Positions 8,970 to 17,347 of a stretch of DNA of 64,000 nt are shown here, piece by piece. Both the position numbers and the translations under genes were made by a program. Numbering within the stretch: position 1 is the first letter of the stretch; the number at the start of each line of letters is the position of its first letter. The notes under the pieces were generated by a model. It saw only the letters and a list, made by a program, of their open reading frames with translations. It ran no database searches and was not told the DNA's origin. Source of the stretch: Candidatus Dechloromonas phosphoritropha. Its GTDB lineage: Bacteria; Pseudomonadota; Gammaproteobacteria; Burkholderiales; Rhodocyclaceae. Where the stretch lies: assembly GCA_016722705.1 (NCBI GenBank), contig JADKGN010000004.1:1798001-1862000 (forward strand), given 5' to 3'.

Positions 8970-10595
8970 ATCTCAATCATCACAAATCATGAGAAGAATT
9001 CAGGATGCGCAAGCCATGGTTGGCACTATGTTGAAGCGGGTCAATGAGCAGGCCGCAGCGACGATTGAACGTCCCAATCGAGTGAGGTAGTAGCGATAGG
9101 TATGAGTGACTTTCTTGATCAAGCCGAGCGTACGCAGTCGGGCAAGTTGGCGCGACATGGCGGACGGAGTGAGCTTCAGATAGCTGAGAAGATCGGCACG
9201 ACGCCAACCGTGAATGTTGAACTCGCCGCGTTGCATGGTTTGCAGCAAGGCTTTCTCGGCAGGATCAAAGAAGTTCACCCCTTTGACACCGGGAGCCGCC
9301 CCCAACCGTGGCATGCTCAATCGCTCCAAGTCACGCTCGCCGGCACTGGGGTCATCGAGGCTGGAGAGGAACGCCAGGTAACGTTGGTTGCAGCCGAGCA
9401 GGATGTCGCGCAGGTCGATCAGGCTATAGATTGTCTTCTTCAGGGGCGCCAATTCTCGGGTGGCGTGCCTGTCCTTGTGTTCCACCTTGCGGTGGTGTTT
9501 GAAGAAACTCACGTCATTGACGGTCGTTTCGACCCGCAGTACGCGGGAGAATTTGTCATACACCTTGACGCCAGCGGCGCCCATGGTGTGCTTGATGCAG
9601 CGCCCCTCGATACGGGTGGACAACCGGGAACCGATCTCCTGGGCCAGTTGTGGCGTGACCTTCTTGCCCAGAAAGCTGGAGACGCGTTCTGCGTTGGCGG
9701 CCAAGACCGCTTGGCGCGAAATGGCGTCATACAGTGGAACCAATATCTGCTCACTGCGAAACATCAGGTCGGTGGAGTATTCGACTTGGCGCAGGCTCCA
9801 GTGATACGAGGATCCAAAGACGTCAAGCACTGGGCACAACCACTGCGCATAGCGATCCAGTCGCGGGTGAAGTACGTCGGGACTGAACGCATCCGCCAGC
9901 GCCTGCGCCTGCGCGATGTCGGCGACACGCAGGAAGGCGTTGTCCTGCTGGAGGAAGTCGATCCTTTCTCGCGTCAGAGTTCTTGCCAGAGCGCTGTGAC
10001 CATTACAGTAGAACTGCAACCCGAACGGTGCCCACGTCGGCACACGCAGGTAGCACAACCCCAGTTCCTCGTCGATGAAATAGAAGTAGTCGTGCAGGCA
10101 CTTGCCTTGATCGGGGCGCAGGTAAGTCTTGCCACTGCCTTTGTCATGCCACGGTTTGTAGCTCGGACAGGCTTCCATGGCCGAGAGCACATGCACCAAA
10201 CCCGGTGCGTCGCCGCGACCGGCGAGCACTCGCGCGACCAACTCTTCCTTGCGAATATGGCTTTTGCTGACGTGCTCGATTTCAATACCCGCCGCCAGAC
10301 ACACCTCCTGCGCACGCTCACGAATGCGATCTCGCAGCGGCTCGGCAAATCGCGGGTAGTCGAATACCCGAATTCCGTGCGTGTACAAATAACTCGTCAT
10401 TCCTGCCGCGTAGCACGCACCAGGCAGCGTGCCGGTGATAATGATCCGGTCAAAGCACGAAAGCACACCATGCATGTTCGTCGCGTATCGTTCCGCCAGA
10501 GCCATCGCCAACATGATCGCCTCCTCGGTCATTCGTCAGGCTTCTATCGTAATACCTGTTTGGTTCCGGCTCGTCCGGCTTAGGTTCAATCAGCA
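8970..10595 (-). mobile_element. Unclassified insert that broke istB (ends approximate)
   Basis: The istB reading frame is normal up to the codons for TDVLLI (about 10595) and then turns into unrelated sequence leading into the 504-residue gene at 9000-10514. That dates this segment as an insertion or recombination product inside the IS21 element. The left limit is the right end of the IS256 element; the missing 3' part of istB is not found there, so a deletion accompanied or followed the event. No inverted repeats were recognised. Confidence 0.4.
9000..10514 (-). CDS. Uncharacterised 504-residue protein with C-terminal winged helix
   Basis: I do not recognise an experimentally studied family. 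The N-terminus (MLAMALAERYATNMHGVLSC then FDRIIITGTLPG) is reminiscent of conserved environmental proteins that databases label MarR-like. The last ~100 residues contain a winged-helix pattern: LLQTMQRGEFNIHGWRRADL, then LTPSAMSRQLARLRTLGLIK, then THTYRYYLTRLG. The large N-terminal domain has no obvious nuclease or integrase motif. The ATG at 10514 is chosen because GAGGAGG lies 6 nt upstream; a longer frame begins at 10532. It sits in a broken IS21 element next to IS256, so it may itself be mobile. Confidence 0.6.
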   Translation of the reverse strand: MLAMALAERYATNMHGVLSCFDRIIITGTLPGACYAAGMTSYLYTHGIRVFDYPRFAEPLRDRIRERAQEVCLAAGIEIEHVSKSHIRKEELVARVLAGRGDAPGLVHVLSAMEACPSYKPWHDKGSGKTYLRPDQGKCLHDYFYFIDEELGLCYLRVPTWAPFGLQFYCNGHSALARTLTRERIDFLQQDNAFLRVADIAQAQALADAFSPDVLHPRLDRYAQWLCPVLDVFGSSYHWSLRQVEYSTDLMFRSEQILVPLYDAISRQAVLAANAERVSSFLGKKVTPQLAQEIGSRLSTRIEGRCIKHTMGAAGVKVYDKFSRVLRVETTVNDVSFFKHHRKVEHKDRHATRELAPLKKTIYSLIDLRDILLGCNQRYLAFLSSLDDPSAGERDLERLSMPRLGAAPGVKGVNFFDPAEKALLQTMQRGEFNIHGWRRADLLSYLKLTPSAMSRQLARLRTLGLIKKVTHTYRYYLTRLGRSIVAAACSLTRFNIVPTMACAS

Positions 10596-11085
10596 GGACG
10601 TCGGTTTTGGCTAACTGCGCCAGCGTCTTGGCATAACTGCCATCCCCACGGCCGATAGCCAGTGCCGGCAACAGGCGTGGCAAGCGCACATAGAAGGCAG
10701 AACGGCCTTGCCGGCATGCCTGATTGACCAGGGCGCAGGCATGGAAGGTCTTGCCGACGCCGGTCGGCCCGCAAATCAGCACATTCTGGTGGTCGCTGAC
10801 CCAGCGTCCGGTCATCAGACGGGCAAACAAGGCCCGGTCAAGACCGCGCGGATGGCGGAAATCGACATCCTCCGGTGTCGCCGCCTGTTTCAATTTGGCC
10901 CGTTTCAGGCGAGCGGCGTTCTGCCGGGATTCGCGCTCGGCCAGTTCACTGTCAATCAGAAGGCCAAGGCGTTCCTCGAAGGCGAGTTGGCTGATGTCGG
11001 CTTGTTGTGCTTGGCTGGCTAAAGCCTTGGCCATGCCGGTCAGGCGGAGCTGGTGCAGTTGGTCCATGGTCGGGTGATGGAGCAT
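10585..11085 (-). pseudogene. istB: IstB, IS21-family helper ATPase, truncated
   Basis: IstB is the AAA+ partner that activates IstA in IS21 transposition. The N-terminal domain and Walker A (LICGPTGVGKTFHACALVNQ) are intact, and the frame continues to TDVLLI where Walker B should follow (normally DDWG). Instead unrelated sequence begins, so about 90 C-terminal residues are lost. The start (ATG 11085) lies 17 nt after the istA stop, the usual operon arrangement. Confidence 0.88.
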
Positions 11086-11102
11086 AGATGTTTCCTTTCA
11101 GG

Positions 11103-12665
11103 TCAGTGGTAGTAATGCGGACCACGCACGTTGGCGTGATCCAGGGGGAGAGCGGTCTGGGCCGTTGCCGTCAGGCGCTTGATGTCCAGGCCATGCTTCA
11201 AGATGGATTTCAGGCTGCCGTAGGACAGCGCATTGATGTCGATGGCCCGTTCGCACGCCGCCTCCAGGCGGGCCTCACCATAGGCCTTCGATAGACGCAG
11301 AATGCCCAGGCAACTGCGGTAACCCTGTTGCGGATGGCGACGTTGATGCAGGACATGTTCGATGACGGCTTTGACGTGCGGTCCAATACGGCCGGCCCAG
11401 TCCAGCAGCCGAGGGGCATTCCAGCCCTGAACGGATTGATGGGCCGGCGTCATGTGGGCATCGACGGTGGTATGCCGCCCCTTCGCCGCACTCCGCACAT
11501 GGCTGGCGATGCGGTTCCCGCGATGAAACAGTTCGACGGTTGTATTTGTGAAACGGGCATCGACCTTCTGCCGGGCGAAGCGGTAAGGCACGGAGTAGTA
11601 ATGGCCGGCGATTTCAACGTGGTAGTCGATACCGACCGTCGCCACCTTCCATTCGGCGAATTCGTAACGCGATTCCGGCAACGGGCGTAAGGCCGGGCGG
11701 TCCATCTCGGCAAAGGCACTTTCCCGTGACCCCGGCAGTTTCTTGAAGGGGCGGCGATTCAGGGCCTGCATCAGTTCGGCAATGTGCCGATTGAGCTCAC
11801 TGAGGCTGAAGAATCGCTGATTCCGCAGGCGAGCAAGCACCCAGCGCTCGACGAGCAGAACACCCGCTTCCACCTTGGCCTTGTCTTTCGGGCGATACGG
11901 CCGGGCCGGCACGACGGCGGTGGCGTAATGGACGGCCAGGTCGCGATAGCTGGGATTGAGCTCGGGGTCGTAATGGCAGGCTTTGTTGACGCCACTCTTC
12001 AGATTGTCGGGCACCAGCATGGCCGGCACACCGCCGAAGAATTCCAGTGCTCGGACATGACTGCCAATCCAGTCCGGCAGTGCCTGGCTCCATGTGGCGT
12101 CATAATAGGTGTCCCACGGGGATTTCCTTCGGTCATAATTCGAGGCGCCGAGGACGGCAACGAAGATGGCCGCCTGGCGGATTTCGCCGGTCAGCGGGTC
12201 GGTGACTGGAACGGTCGGGCCGGCGTAATCGACAAACAACTTCTCGCCGGGTGTGTGGGTCTGGCGCAGACTGAGCGACAAACGCCCAGCCCAAACTCGG
12301 TAGTGGTCGCAGAAGCTGCTGTATTGATAGCCGTCCGGGTGCTCGCTCTTGTACTCCTGCCAGAGCAGGTCGAGCGTCACGCCATTGCGGCGCAGTTCCC
12401 GCTGCACACCAGGACAGTCCGGTTCCGGTCGGCGGGTCGATGAAGGTGCAGACGGCGGGTAGAGTAGTGCCTCGACGCCTGCTTCGGTCATGCCCGCCGG
12501 CAACGGATAAGTGAGCCCCGCCAATTTCGCTCGGCGGAGAATTTCGCCCACCGTCGTCGGCGAGGAATCGATTGCCCGGGTAATCTCGCGGTGGCTGCGA
12601 CCGTCCGCAACGGATAGCCGTAATACTTCAAAAATCTTGCGCATGGATAACCTGCTATTCGCCAT
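11103..12665 (-). CDS. istA: IstA, IS21-family transposase
   Basis: The 520-residue protein has an N-terminal helix-turn-helix (SMRKIFEVLRLSVADGRSHR, then EITRAIDSSPTTVGEI), the integrase core beginning at KLFVDYAGPT, DWIGSHVRALEFFGGVPAML with the second acidic site, and KAKVEAGVLLVERWVL with the Glu. Between ASNY and TYYDATWSQ there are eight extra residues (DRRKSPWD) encoded by a 24-nt insert at 12111-12134; related IstA proteins read ASNYTYAEATW here. The insert keeps the frame, so the gene stays open, but the extra residues fall inside the catalytic core. With istB truncated the element is probably immobile on its own. Confidence 0.93.
   Translation of the reverse strand: MANSRLSMRKIFEVLRLSVADGRSHREITRAIDSSPTTVGEILRRAKLAGLTYPLPAGMTEAGVEALLYPPSAPSSTRRPEPDCPGVQRELRRNGVTLDLLWQEYKSEHPDGYQYSSFCDHYRVWAGRLSLSLRQTHTPGEKLFVDYAGPTVPVTDPLTGEIRQAAIFVAVLGASNYDRRKSPWDTYYDATWSQALPDWIGSHVRALEFFGGVPAMLVPDNLKSGVNKACHYDPELNPSYRDLAVHYATAVVPARPYRPKDKAKVEAGVLLVERWVLARLRNQRFFSLSELNRHIAELMQALNRRPFKKLPGSRESAFAEMDRPALRPLPESRYEFAEWKVATVGIDYHVEIAGHYYSVPYRFARQKVDARFTNTTVELFHRGNRIASHVRSAAKGRHTTVDAHMTPAHQSVQGWNAPRLLDWAGRIGPHVKAVIEHVLHQRRHPQQGYRSCLGILRLSKAYGEARLEAACERAIDINALSYGSLKSILKHGLDIKRLTATAQTALPLDHANVRGPHYYH
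12111..12134 (-). repeat. 24-nt insert (copy 2) inside istA
   Basis: On the minus strand it starts GACCGAAGGAAATCCC and ends GTGGGAC, matching the 23-nt insert at 4727-4749. It lies after an ATTAT sequence and is followed by ACCTATTAT, resuming the family sequence exactly. It adds eight codons without a frameshift. Confidence 0.75.
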
Positions 12666-12730
12666 GTGGCCCTCGGCAAATGCGCCGAGGGTGCCACGGT
12701 TATCCCGCGTGCTACGATATGACTTTGGGC

Positions 12731-12824
12731 TGTCCAGATTCCGTCGGAATCGGTGTCCAGTTTGCCTCGGAATCAGTGTCCAGGTTCCGTCGGAATGACT
12801 GTCCAGTTTGGGTCGGAATTCGCA
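12731..12824 (-). repeat. IS21 end with four 23-bp subterminal repeats
   Basis: Four direct repeats beginning TGTCCAG and ending TCGGAAT start at 12731, 12754, 12777 and 12800, a strict 23-bp period. On the minus strand the outer tip reads TGCGAATTCCGACC, with the TG start typical of IS21 elements. These are expected IstA binding sites upstream of istA. The other end of the element has been lost. Confidence 0.8.
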
Positions 12825-12861
12825 CTTGTCGATTGATACCGTATTTTGCTACCATTCAGCC

Positions 12862-13116
12862 GTGAAACGAAAGCATCAGCGTACCCTGGAACTGATCTTC
12901 GCTCGGCCAGTCTCGGCCAATGTGCGCTGGGCCGACATTGAGGCGCTGTTCGAAGAATTGGGTGGACAACTTGCCGAGCGTGAAGGTTCACGTGTGCTGG
13001 TGCGATTGTTCAACGACAGGCGGGTATTCCATCGTCCACACTCCGAGCCGACAACGGATAAAGGTGCGGTCGAGGCGGTCCGCAAGTGGCTTGACGGAAA
13101 CGGAGTAAAACCATGA
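12862..13116 (+). CDS. hicA: HicA-family mRNA interferase toxin
   Basis: HicA toxins are small dsRBD-fold RNases that cleave mRNA. The 84-residue protein has the family pattern WADIEALFEELGG near residues 24-36, EGSRVLVRL, the residues RVFHRPH bearing the presumed catalytic His, and VEAVRKWLDGNGVKP at the C-terminus. The start is a GTG at 12862; an upstream in-frame ATG at 12808 lies in the IS21 tip and gives no family sequence. Its stop overlaps the hicB start (ATGA), which is the standard toxin-first order. It lies directly against the IS21 end. Confidence 0.88.
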   Translation: MKRKHQRTLELIFARPVSANVRWADIEALFEELGGQLAEREGSRVLVRLFNDRRVFHRPHSEPTTDKGAVEAVRKWLDGNGVKP

Positions 13117-13448
13117 ACACCATGACGATCAAAGGTTATCAGGCGGTCATCGCATTTGACCCGGATATTCAGATGTTCCGGGGTGAGTTTGTTGGACTGA
13201 ATGGCGGCGCCGACTTCTACGCAAAAGATGTGGATGGCCTGCGGCGCGAGGGGGAGGTTTCCCTTCGGGTATTTCTCGACGCCTGCACCGAAGATGGCGT
13301 CAAACCGCGCAAGCACTTCTCCGGCAAGTTTTCCCTGCGGGTCGATCCCGCCACACACGAAGCCGCCGCCATCGCTGCGGCGGCTCACGGTCAGAGCCTC
13401 AATCAATGGGCGACCGAAGCTATTCGACAGGCAGCCTTGGCCGGCTGA
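13113..13448 (+). CDS. hicB: HicB-family antitoxin
   Basis: The 111-residue antitoxin binds HicA and autoregulates the operon. The N-terminal HicB domain (YQAVIAFDPDIQMFRGEFVG to about residue 70) is followed by a ribbon-helix-helix DNA-binding segment at the C-terminus (FSLRVDPATHEAAAIAAAAH, then GQSLNQWATEAIRQ). It overlaps hicA by 4 nt. The operator should lie within 12825-12861, but no clear dyad was identified. Confidence 0.9.
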   Translation: MNTMTIKGYQAVIAFDPDIQMFRGEFVGLNGGADFYAKDVDGLRREGEVSLRVFLDACTEDGVKPRKHFSGKFSLRVDPATHEAAAIAAAAHGQSLNQWATEAIRQAALAG

Positions 13449-13845
13449 CAGAAGTTCCGCGCAGAAAATCTATTGGCTCAGAAAGCCAAATGGCTCTGAC
13501 TCTTTCGGCGCTGAAATAGTTTTGAGTGCAAAAACCCTGCGTTCAGCAAGTATGCTCCTACCGATACCAGTTATGGCACTGTGGGCGCCTGCCGCTGCCG
13601 GAATTTCACGACGTCCAGCCGCCGGTGGCGCCTTCTGCGGTCAACCCGGAGTAGAAGATGTTTTCGACCACTGGCCATCCTGAAAGCATGCTTCCTGCCG
13701 TAACGTAGCGGAGCCGTTCACCGGCAATCTCCCCTTTGCTCGCTGCCTATGTCGTTCCTGCAGGCCTAACCACATGGGGTGGCAAAACCCGAGAGGAAAT
13801 TGTTGCCGAAATGCACCGGGCGAGCCCTGGATAGATAGACAACCG
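13449..13845. other. Intergenic region between hicB and the LPS operon
   Basis: About 400 bases with no gene I can support. Short frames on both strands (for example minus 13641-13943) have no family resemblance. The composition looks like decayed coding sequence, possibly an old insertion remnant, but I cannot name its source. Confidence 0.4.
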
Positions 13846-15081
13846 TCACCCATCCTTGTGATTTCTCGGGAGGCCACCCTCAGCCCATGCGTTCTGGGGC
13901 AGCGCCAGCAATACGGCGAGCAGCAGGTAAAGATAGAGCGCAAACTGCTTGGAGGTGTAGGAAAAGCTGAGCAGCCCTGCTGTCAGCAAGGCAACAACAC
14001 CGGCCAGCGCCGCGGCGGCGATGCGTCGATGATCTTGGCCGAGCCCCGGCCAAGCGCGAAGAACGCGTGCGAGCACCACGCCGAGCATCGCCAGGAAAGT
14101 GGAGAGGCCGAGAATGCCGGTTTCAAACCAGGCATCAAGGATAAAGTTATGCAGATGCCTTACCGTTACCTCACCAATTCCCGCCAAGTCAGCGATACGC
14201 AGTACGTCGACACGGCTGGCGATATTGCCGAAACCAACTCCCAGCCAATGGTTTTCGGGAGGGGAATTCAGCGCCTGCCACCAGATGGTCGCTCTGCCAT
14301 TGGTAAAACGATCCATGGTGGCAAAGTCGAAGGAAATATTGGAGACACCGCGGAAGAAACGCTGGCCGAAGACGATACCTAAAGCCACCACGGCCACACC
14401 GGCTGCCAGCCAATGTCGCTTGCGCAAGTGCAGCCCTAGAAACGAGAACACCGCCAGCGCGGCCATCATGGCAAGCAGCGCCGCGCGCCCTTGCGACAAC
14501 CCGATGTAGACGGCGAAGGCGACGATCGCGCAAGGCAACAACCAGCGGCGACGTGATTGAGAGAGAATCGCAAGCAGCAGAAATGGCAGCAACCACGGGA
14601 GGTCGTCTTCGTGAAGTTGCTGTGTGGGAATGAATTCGACAGCCAGCAGAAAATATGGAAGCTGAAGGTATAGCACAAGAATGAGTGTCAGGGATCCCCA
14701 CGCCATGGCACGCATCAGGCGAGGAAGCTGAAAGGGCATTTGCTGCAGGGCTACCGGCGTAAAAACCCCCGTAAGGCTGAATTGCAAGTAGCGCAACAAT
14801 TGATATCCGCCATTCCGCGGATCGGCAGACTGCGTCAGACTGAGACCCCAGATCAGGAGCATCAGGCCGTAGAAAGCCAGGAACCAGCGCTGTTGCCAGA
14901 TGGCGCTCGTCTTGCCCGACGTGAGCAACACGCTGGCCAGCGCCCAAAGGAAGTATATCGCGCTCGCGATGTTGAACGCACCGCGCCCGGCGACACTTGT
15001 CAACGGCAGGAATGCGGGAATCAGCCAGCCCCAGCGAAAGAAGTGACTGCGAACCAGTTCAGCTACCTGCTTCAGGCTCAT
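13846..15081 (-). CDS. O-antigen ligase family protein (WaaL-like)
   Basis: The 411-residue protein is a polytopic membrane protein with about ten to twelve hydrophobic segments and a periplasmic loop holding the conserved region ENHWLGVGFGNI around residues 275-286, followed by HLHNFILDAWFETGILGL. This Wzy/WaaL signature contains the family His. WaaL ligases join O-antigen from undecaprenyl pyrophosphate to lipid A-core at the outer face of the inner membrane. The start overlaps the end of the preceding GT9 gene by 23 nt, so it is the last gene of the LPS operon. An O-antigen polymerase (Wzy) is an alternative from sequence alone. Confidence 0.82.
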   Translation of the reverse strand: MSLKQVAELVRSHFFRWGWLIPAFLPLTSVAGRGAFNIASAIYFLWALASVLLTSGKTSAIWQQRWFLAFYGLMLLIWGLSLTQSADPRNGGYQLLRYLQFSLTGVFTPVALQQMPFQLPRLMRAMAWGSLTLILVLYLQLPYFLLAVEFIPTQQLHEDDLPWLLPFLLLAILSQSRRRWLLPCAIVAFAVYIGLSQGRAALLAMMAALAVFSFLGLHLRKRHWLAAGVAVVALGIVFGQRFFRGVSNISFDFATMDRFTNGRATIWWQALNSPPENHWLGVGFGNIASRVDVLRIADLAGIGEVTVRHLHNFILDAWFETGILGLSTFLAMLGVVLARVLRAWPGLGQDHRRIAAAALAGVVALLTAGLLSFSYTSKQFALYLYLLLAVLLALPQNAWAEGGLPRNHKDG

Positions 15082-16084
15082 GAATTAATTCCAGATGATT
15101 GACCGCCTGAAGTACATCGGATGGTCGAATTTGCCTGACTCCGTTGCTTGACAGTCCGGCTTCGGGATATATCGGATGAATTCGGGGAGAACTGTTCGCC
15201 ACCCAGGCCGAAACCGGATGCCCGAAGAAGCCGATGCTGTGTGTCCCGCAGGCCGCGCTCAAATTGAGCATGCCGGTATCGTTGCCGAGAAAGAGTTGCG
15301 TTTCCGCCAGCAGGGCGACGACCTCCTGAAGAGGCATCTGGATGAGCGAGACCAGATTGTCAGGATTGCCGAGTTCCTGGCTGATGCCATCGGCCATCAC
15401 TTGTTCCGGATTGCCACCGAGCAGGAAACAGCTTCCCCCGTAGCTTTGCAGCAAGGAGTTCGCGAGGGCGGAAAAATTGCTCGCTCCCCATTGTTTGTAG
15501 GCTTCGCTGCTGCCGATCCCGAGGACAAACCATGGGCGGGGACATGCCGCGAAACGGGCGCGAATGACAGATCTGGAGGAGGCTTGTGCAGCGATCAGCG
15601 GGACCGGTCGGTCGAGATCGACCGCCAGGCCGCGTAGCAGATAATCGGCGCGCTCCACGGTATGGAGCGTGTTCGGCACTGGGACTACGGGTAGATCGGT
15701 AAGCAGCATCCGCTGCCATCCCGACGCAATTCCCGCGCGGCGAGGGATGCCCGCCAGCCAGGCGGCAACAAGGTAACGGCTGCTATCGTGCAGAATCCAC
15801 ACCTTGCGGTAGCGTTTGTGACGTAATTCAGATACCAGCCGGAAAAACCCCCGCAGCCCGTCGTGCGGACCCGGCTTGCGCTGCACCCACAGCACCTCGG
15901 CAACCTCGGGCAGGCTGGCCAGCAGTTGGTCCGAAAGCGAACGCGGCTTGGTCAGCACCGAAACCCGCCCTTCCACCTCGTGACGAGCGATCGACAACAG
16001 GTGAGGAAGGTGCCAGACCATGTCGCCGATACCGGGAAGCGGCTGGATGACCAGTACTCCGCGACGAGCGCTCGCTTGATTCAT
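15059..16084 (-). CDS. Glycosyltransferase family 9 (ADP-heptose:LPS heptosyltransferase-like)
   Basis: The protein of about 341 residues has the GT9 N-terminus LVIQPLPGIGDMVWHLPHLL and the C-terminal nucleotide-sugar region VALLAETQLFLGNDTGMLNL, then SAACGTHSIGFFGH, in which GNDTGxxNLSAACG is diagnostic. GT9 enzymes add heptose, or a related sugar, to the LPS inner core in the cytoplasm. I prefer the ATG at 16084 over the upstream ATG at 16117 because family homology starts there. The exact acceptor is unknown. Confidence 0.85.
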   Translation of the reverse strand: MNQASARRGVLVIQPLPGIGDMVWHLPHLLSIARHEVEGRVSVLTKPRSLSDQLLASLPEVAEVLWVQRKPGPHDGLRGFFRLVSELRHKRYRKVWILHDSSRYLVAAWLAGIPRRAGIASGWQRMLLTDLPVVPVPNTLHTVERADYLLRGLAVDLDRPVPLIAAQASSRSVIRARFAACPRPWFVLGIGSSEAYKQWGASNFSALANSLLQSYGGSCFLLGGNPEQVMADGISQELGNPDNLVSLIQMPLQEVVALLAETQLFLGNDTGMLNLSAACGTHSIGFFGHPVSAWVANSSPRIHPIYPEAGLSSNGVRQIRPSDVLQAVNHLELIHEPEAGS

Positions 16085-16186
16085 CGATTCCCGGTCCAGC
16101 CAGAATTTGTCATGCAAAGTAGTTCTTCCACCTCGCGTGGCACGGGAAAGGAGTATCCTCTTTTCATGTTGGCGGCTTGCATCGGT

Positions 16187-17347
16187 CTATTTGTGGGACA
16201 CAGTGGACAGATCGCCTGCTGGTGACGCCGGGAGATGCCAGTCCACCATGGAACCCGCCAGATCCATTACCTGCTCAGGCGTAACGAATTTCATGCACGA
16301 GTGATGATCGCAGGTCTTTCGATAGCAATTCTTGCATGATAAGTCGGCCTGGATCGCTATAATTCCATTTCCAACCGGTTTCACCCGCCGTGGGTCAGTC
16401 GGGCCGCAGATGACAATCATGCGTTGATTGCTCGCCGCGGCCAGGTGTGCGGTACCCGTGTCATTGGCAACGATCAGCGCCGCGCGCTCGAAGATCGGCG
16501 GCAGTTCCAGCAGTTGCGTCTTGCCGCACAGGTTGACGACGTAGCCGCTGTCACCCTCGGCGATGGCTGCGCACTCTTCAACCTCATCCGGGCCACCCAG
16601 CAAGACGACATTGGTCAGGCCGACGCCCTTCAACAACAGGGCAAGCCGCCGATAGTTGTGCACTCCCCAGCGCTTGGTAAGTCCAGCTGCGTGGCTTCCG
16701 GGAAGAAACACGGCAAATCTTCCGTCCTCGAGGCCGCTCTCGTCAAGGATCGCCGAGGCGCGTTTCCTTTGTGCCTCGGAGCCATGCAATAGTGGCCGCT
16801 CCGTGTTGGCAGGAATACCTGCGGCGAGCAATGAAGCGCGCATGCGCTGAAAGACGTGAGTACTGACCGGTAGTTTCGGGTGCGAGATGTTGTATGGAAA
16901 TCCGGGTCTGTTGCCGATTCTCCATGGAATCCGGCACCCCGAGAAAAGCAGGGCCGAAAGCAACAGGCGCGTCCGGTCGTTGCATTGAAGGTCGATTATC
17001 AGATCATAGTTGCCGGCGCGGGCGGTCTTGACCCAGCGCCACATCCCTTTGACGTTGCGCTCCCGATTTCGCAGATCCACCATCCAGACGCGCGAAAATC
17101 GCGGATCATCGGCAAAGAGCGAATTCCACGGCGGCATCGCGTTGAGATGAATCTCCCGTCCGGGAAACGCCCTGAAGACATCCTCGATGATGGCGGTACT
17201 GATCACGACGTCGCCCATGCCCCCCCATTTGATGATCAGAATGCGCCGGATATCATCGTGGGAAGGCAGGTCGTGGACCGAGGCGATCTCCTGCGCCAGA
17301 CCCGACTCCTCGAAGACCATCAGGGCGTGGGGGAGAGGTTCAGCCAT
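16187..17347 (-). CDS. Glycosyltransferase family 9 (heptosyltransferase-like), second copy
   Basis: A GT9 protein of about 386 residues, with RRILIIKWGGMGDVVISTAI near the N-terminus and ERAALIVANDTGTAHLAAAS near the C-terminus, followed by ICGPTDPRRVKPVG. The ATG at 17347 overlaps the stop of the upstream GT4 gene by 8 nt, indicating translational coupling, while a longer frame (to 17452) runs into that gene. The C-terminal tail KNCYRKTCDHHSCMK is cysteine-rich, as in other RfaF-like proteins. It probably adds an inner-core heptose. Confidence 0.85.
   Translation of the reverse strand: MAEPLPHALMVFEESGLAQEIASVHDLPSHDDIRRILIIKWGGMGDVVISTAIIEDVFRAFPGREIHLNAMPPWNSLFADDPRFSRVWMVDLRNRERNVKGMWRWVKTARAGNYDLIIDLQCNDRTRLLLSALLFSGCRIPWRIGNRPGFPYNISHPKLPVSTHVFQRMRASLLAAGIPANTERPLLHGSEAQRKRASAILDESGLEDGRFAVFLPGSHAAGLTKRWGVHNYRRLALLLKGVGLTNVVLLGGPDEVEECAAIAEGDSGYVVNLCGKTQLLELPPIFERAALIVANDTGTAHLAAASNQRMIVICGPTDPRRVKPVGNGIIAIQADLSCKNCYRKTCDHHSCMKFVTPEQVMDLAGSMVDWHLPASPAGDLSTVSHK

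Noticed and set aside
7595..8974. 8-bp target duplication of the IS256 element
   Set aside because: Flanks share only a short TCAA at different offsets; no clean duplication could be aligned.
12098..12138. 8-bp direct repeat (ATTATGAC) around the istA insert as a target duplication
   Set aside because: The second insert at 4727 has no such flanking repeat, and one half of the repeat is made by the insert's own first bases, so coincidence is likely.
12731..12824. Four regularly spaced repeats considered as a CRISPR fragment
   Set aside because: Units abut without unique spacers, and the outer tip and position upstream of istA fit IS21 transposase-binding repeats.
13641..13943. Minus-strand 100-codon frame after hicB
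   Set aside because: It overlaps the end of the O-antigen ligase gene, has no recognisable family and no start signals.
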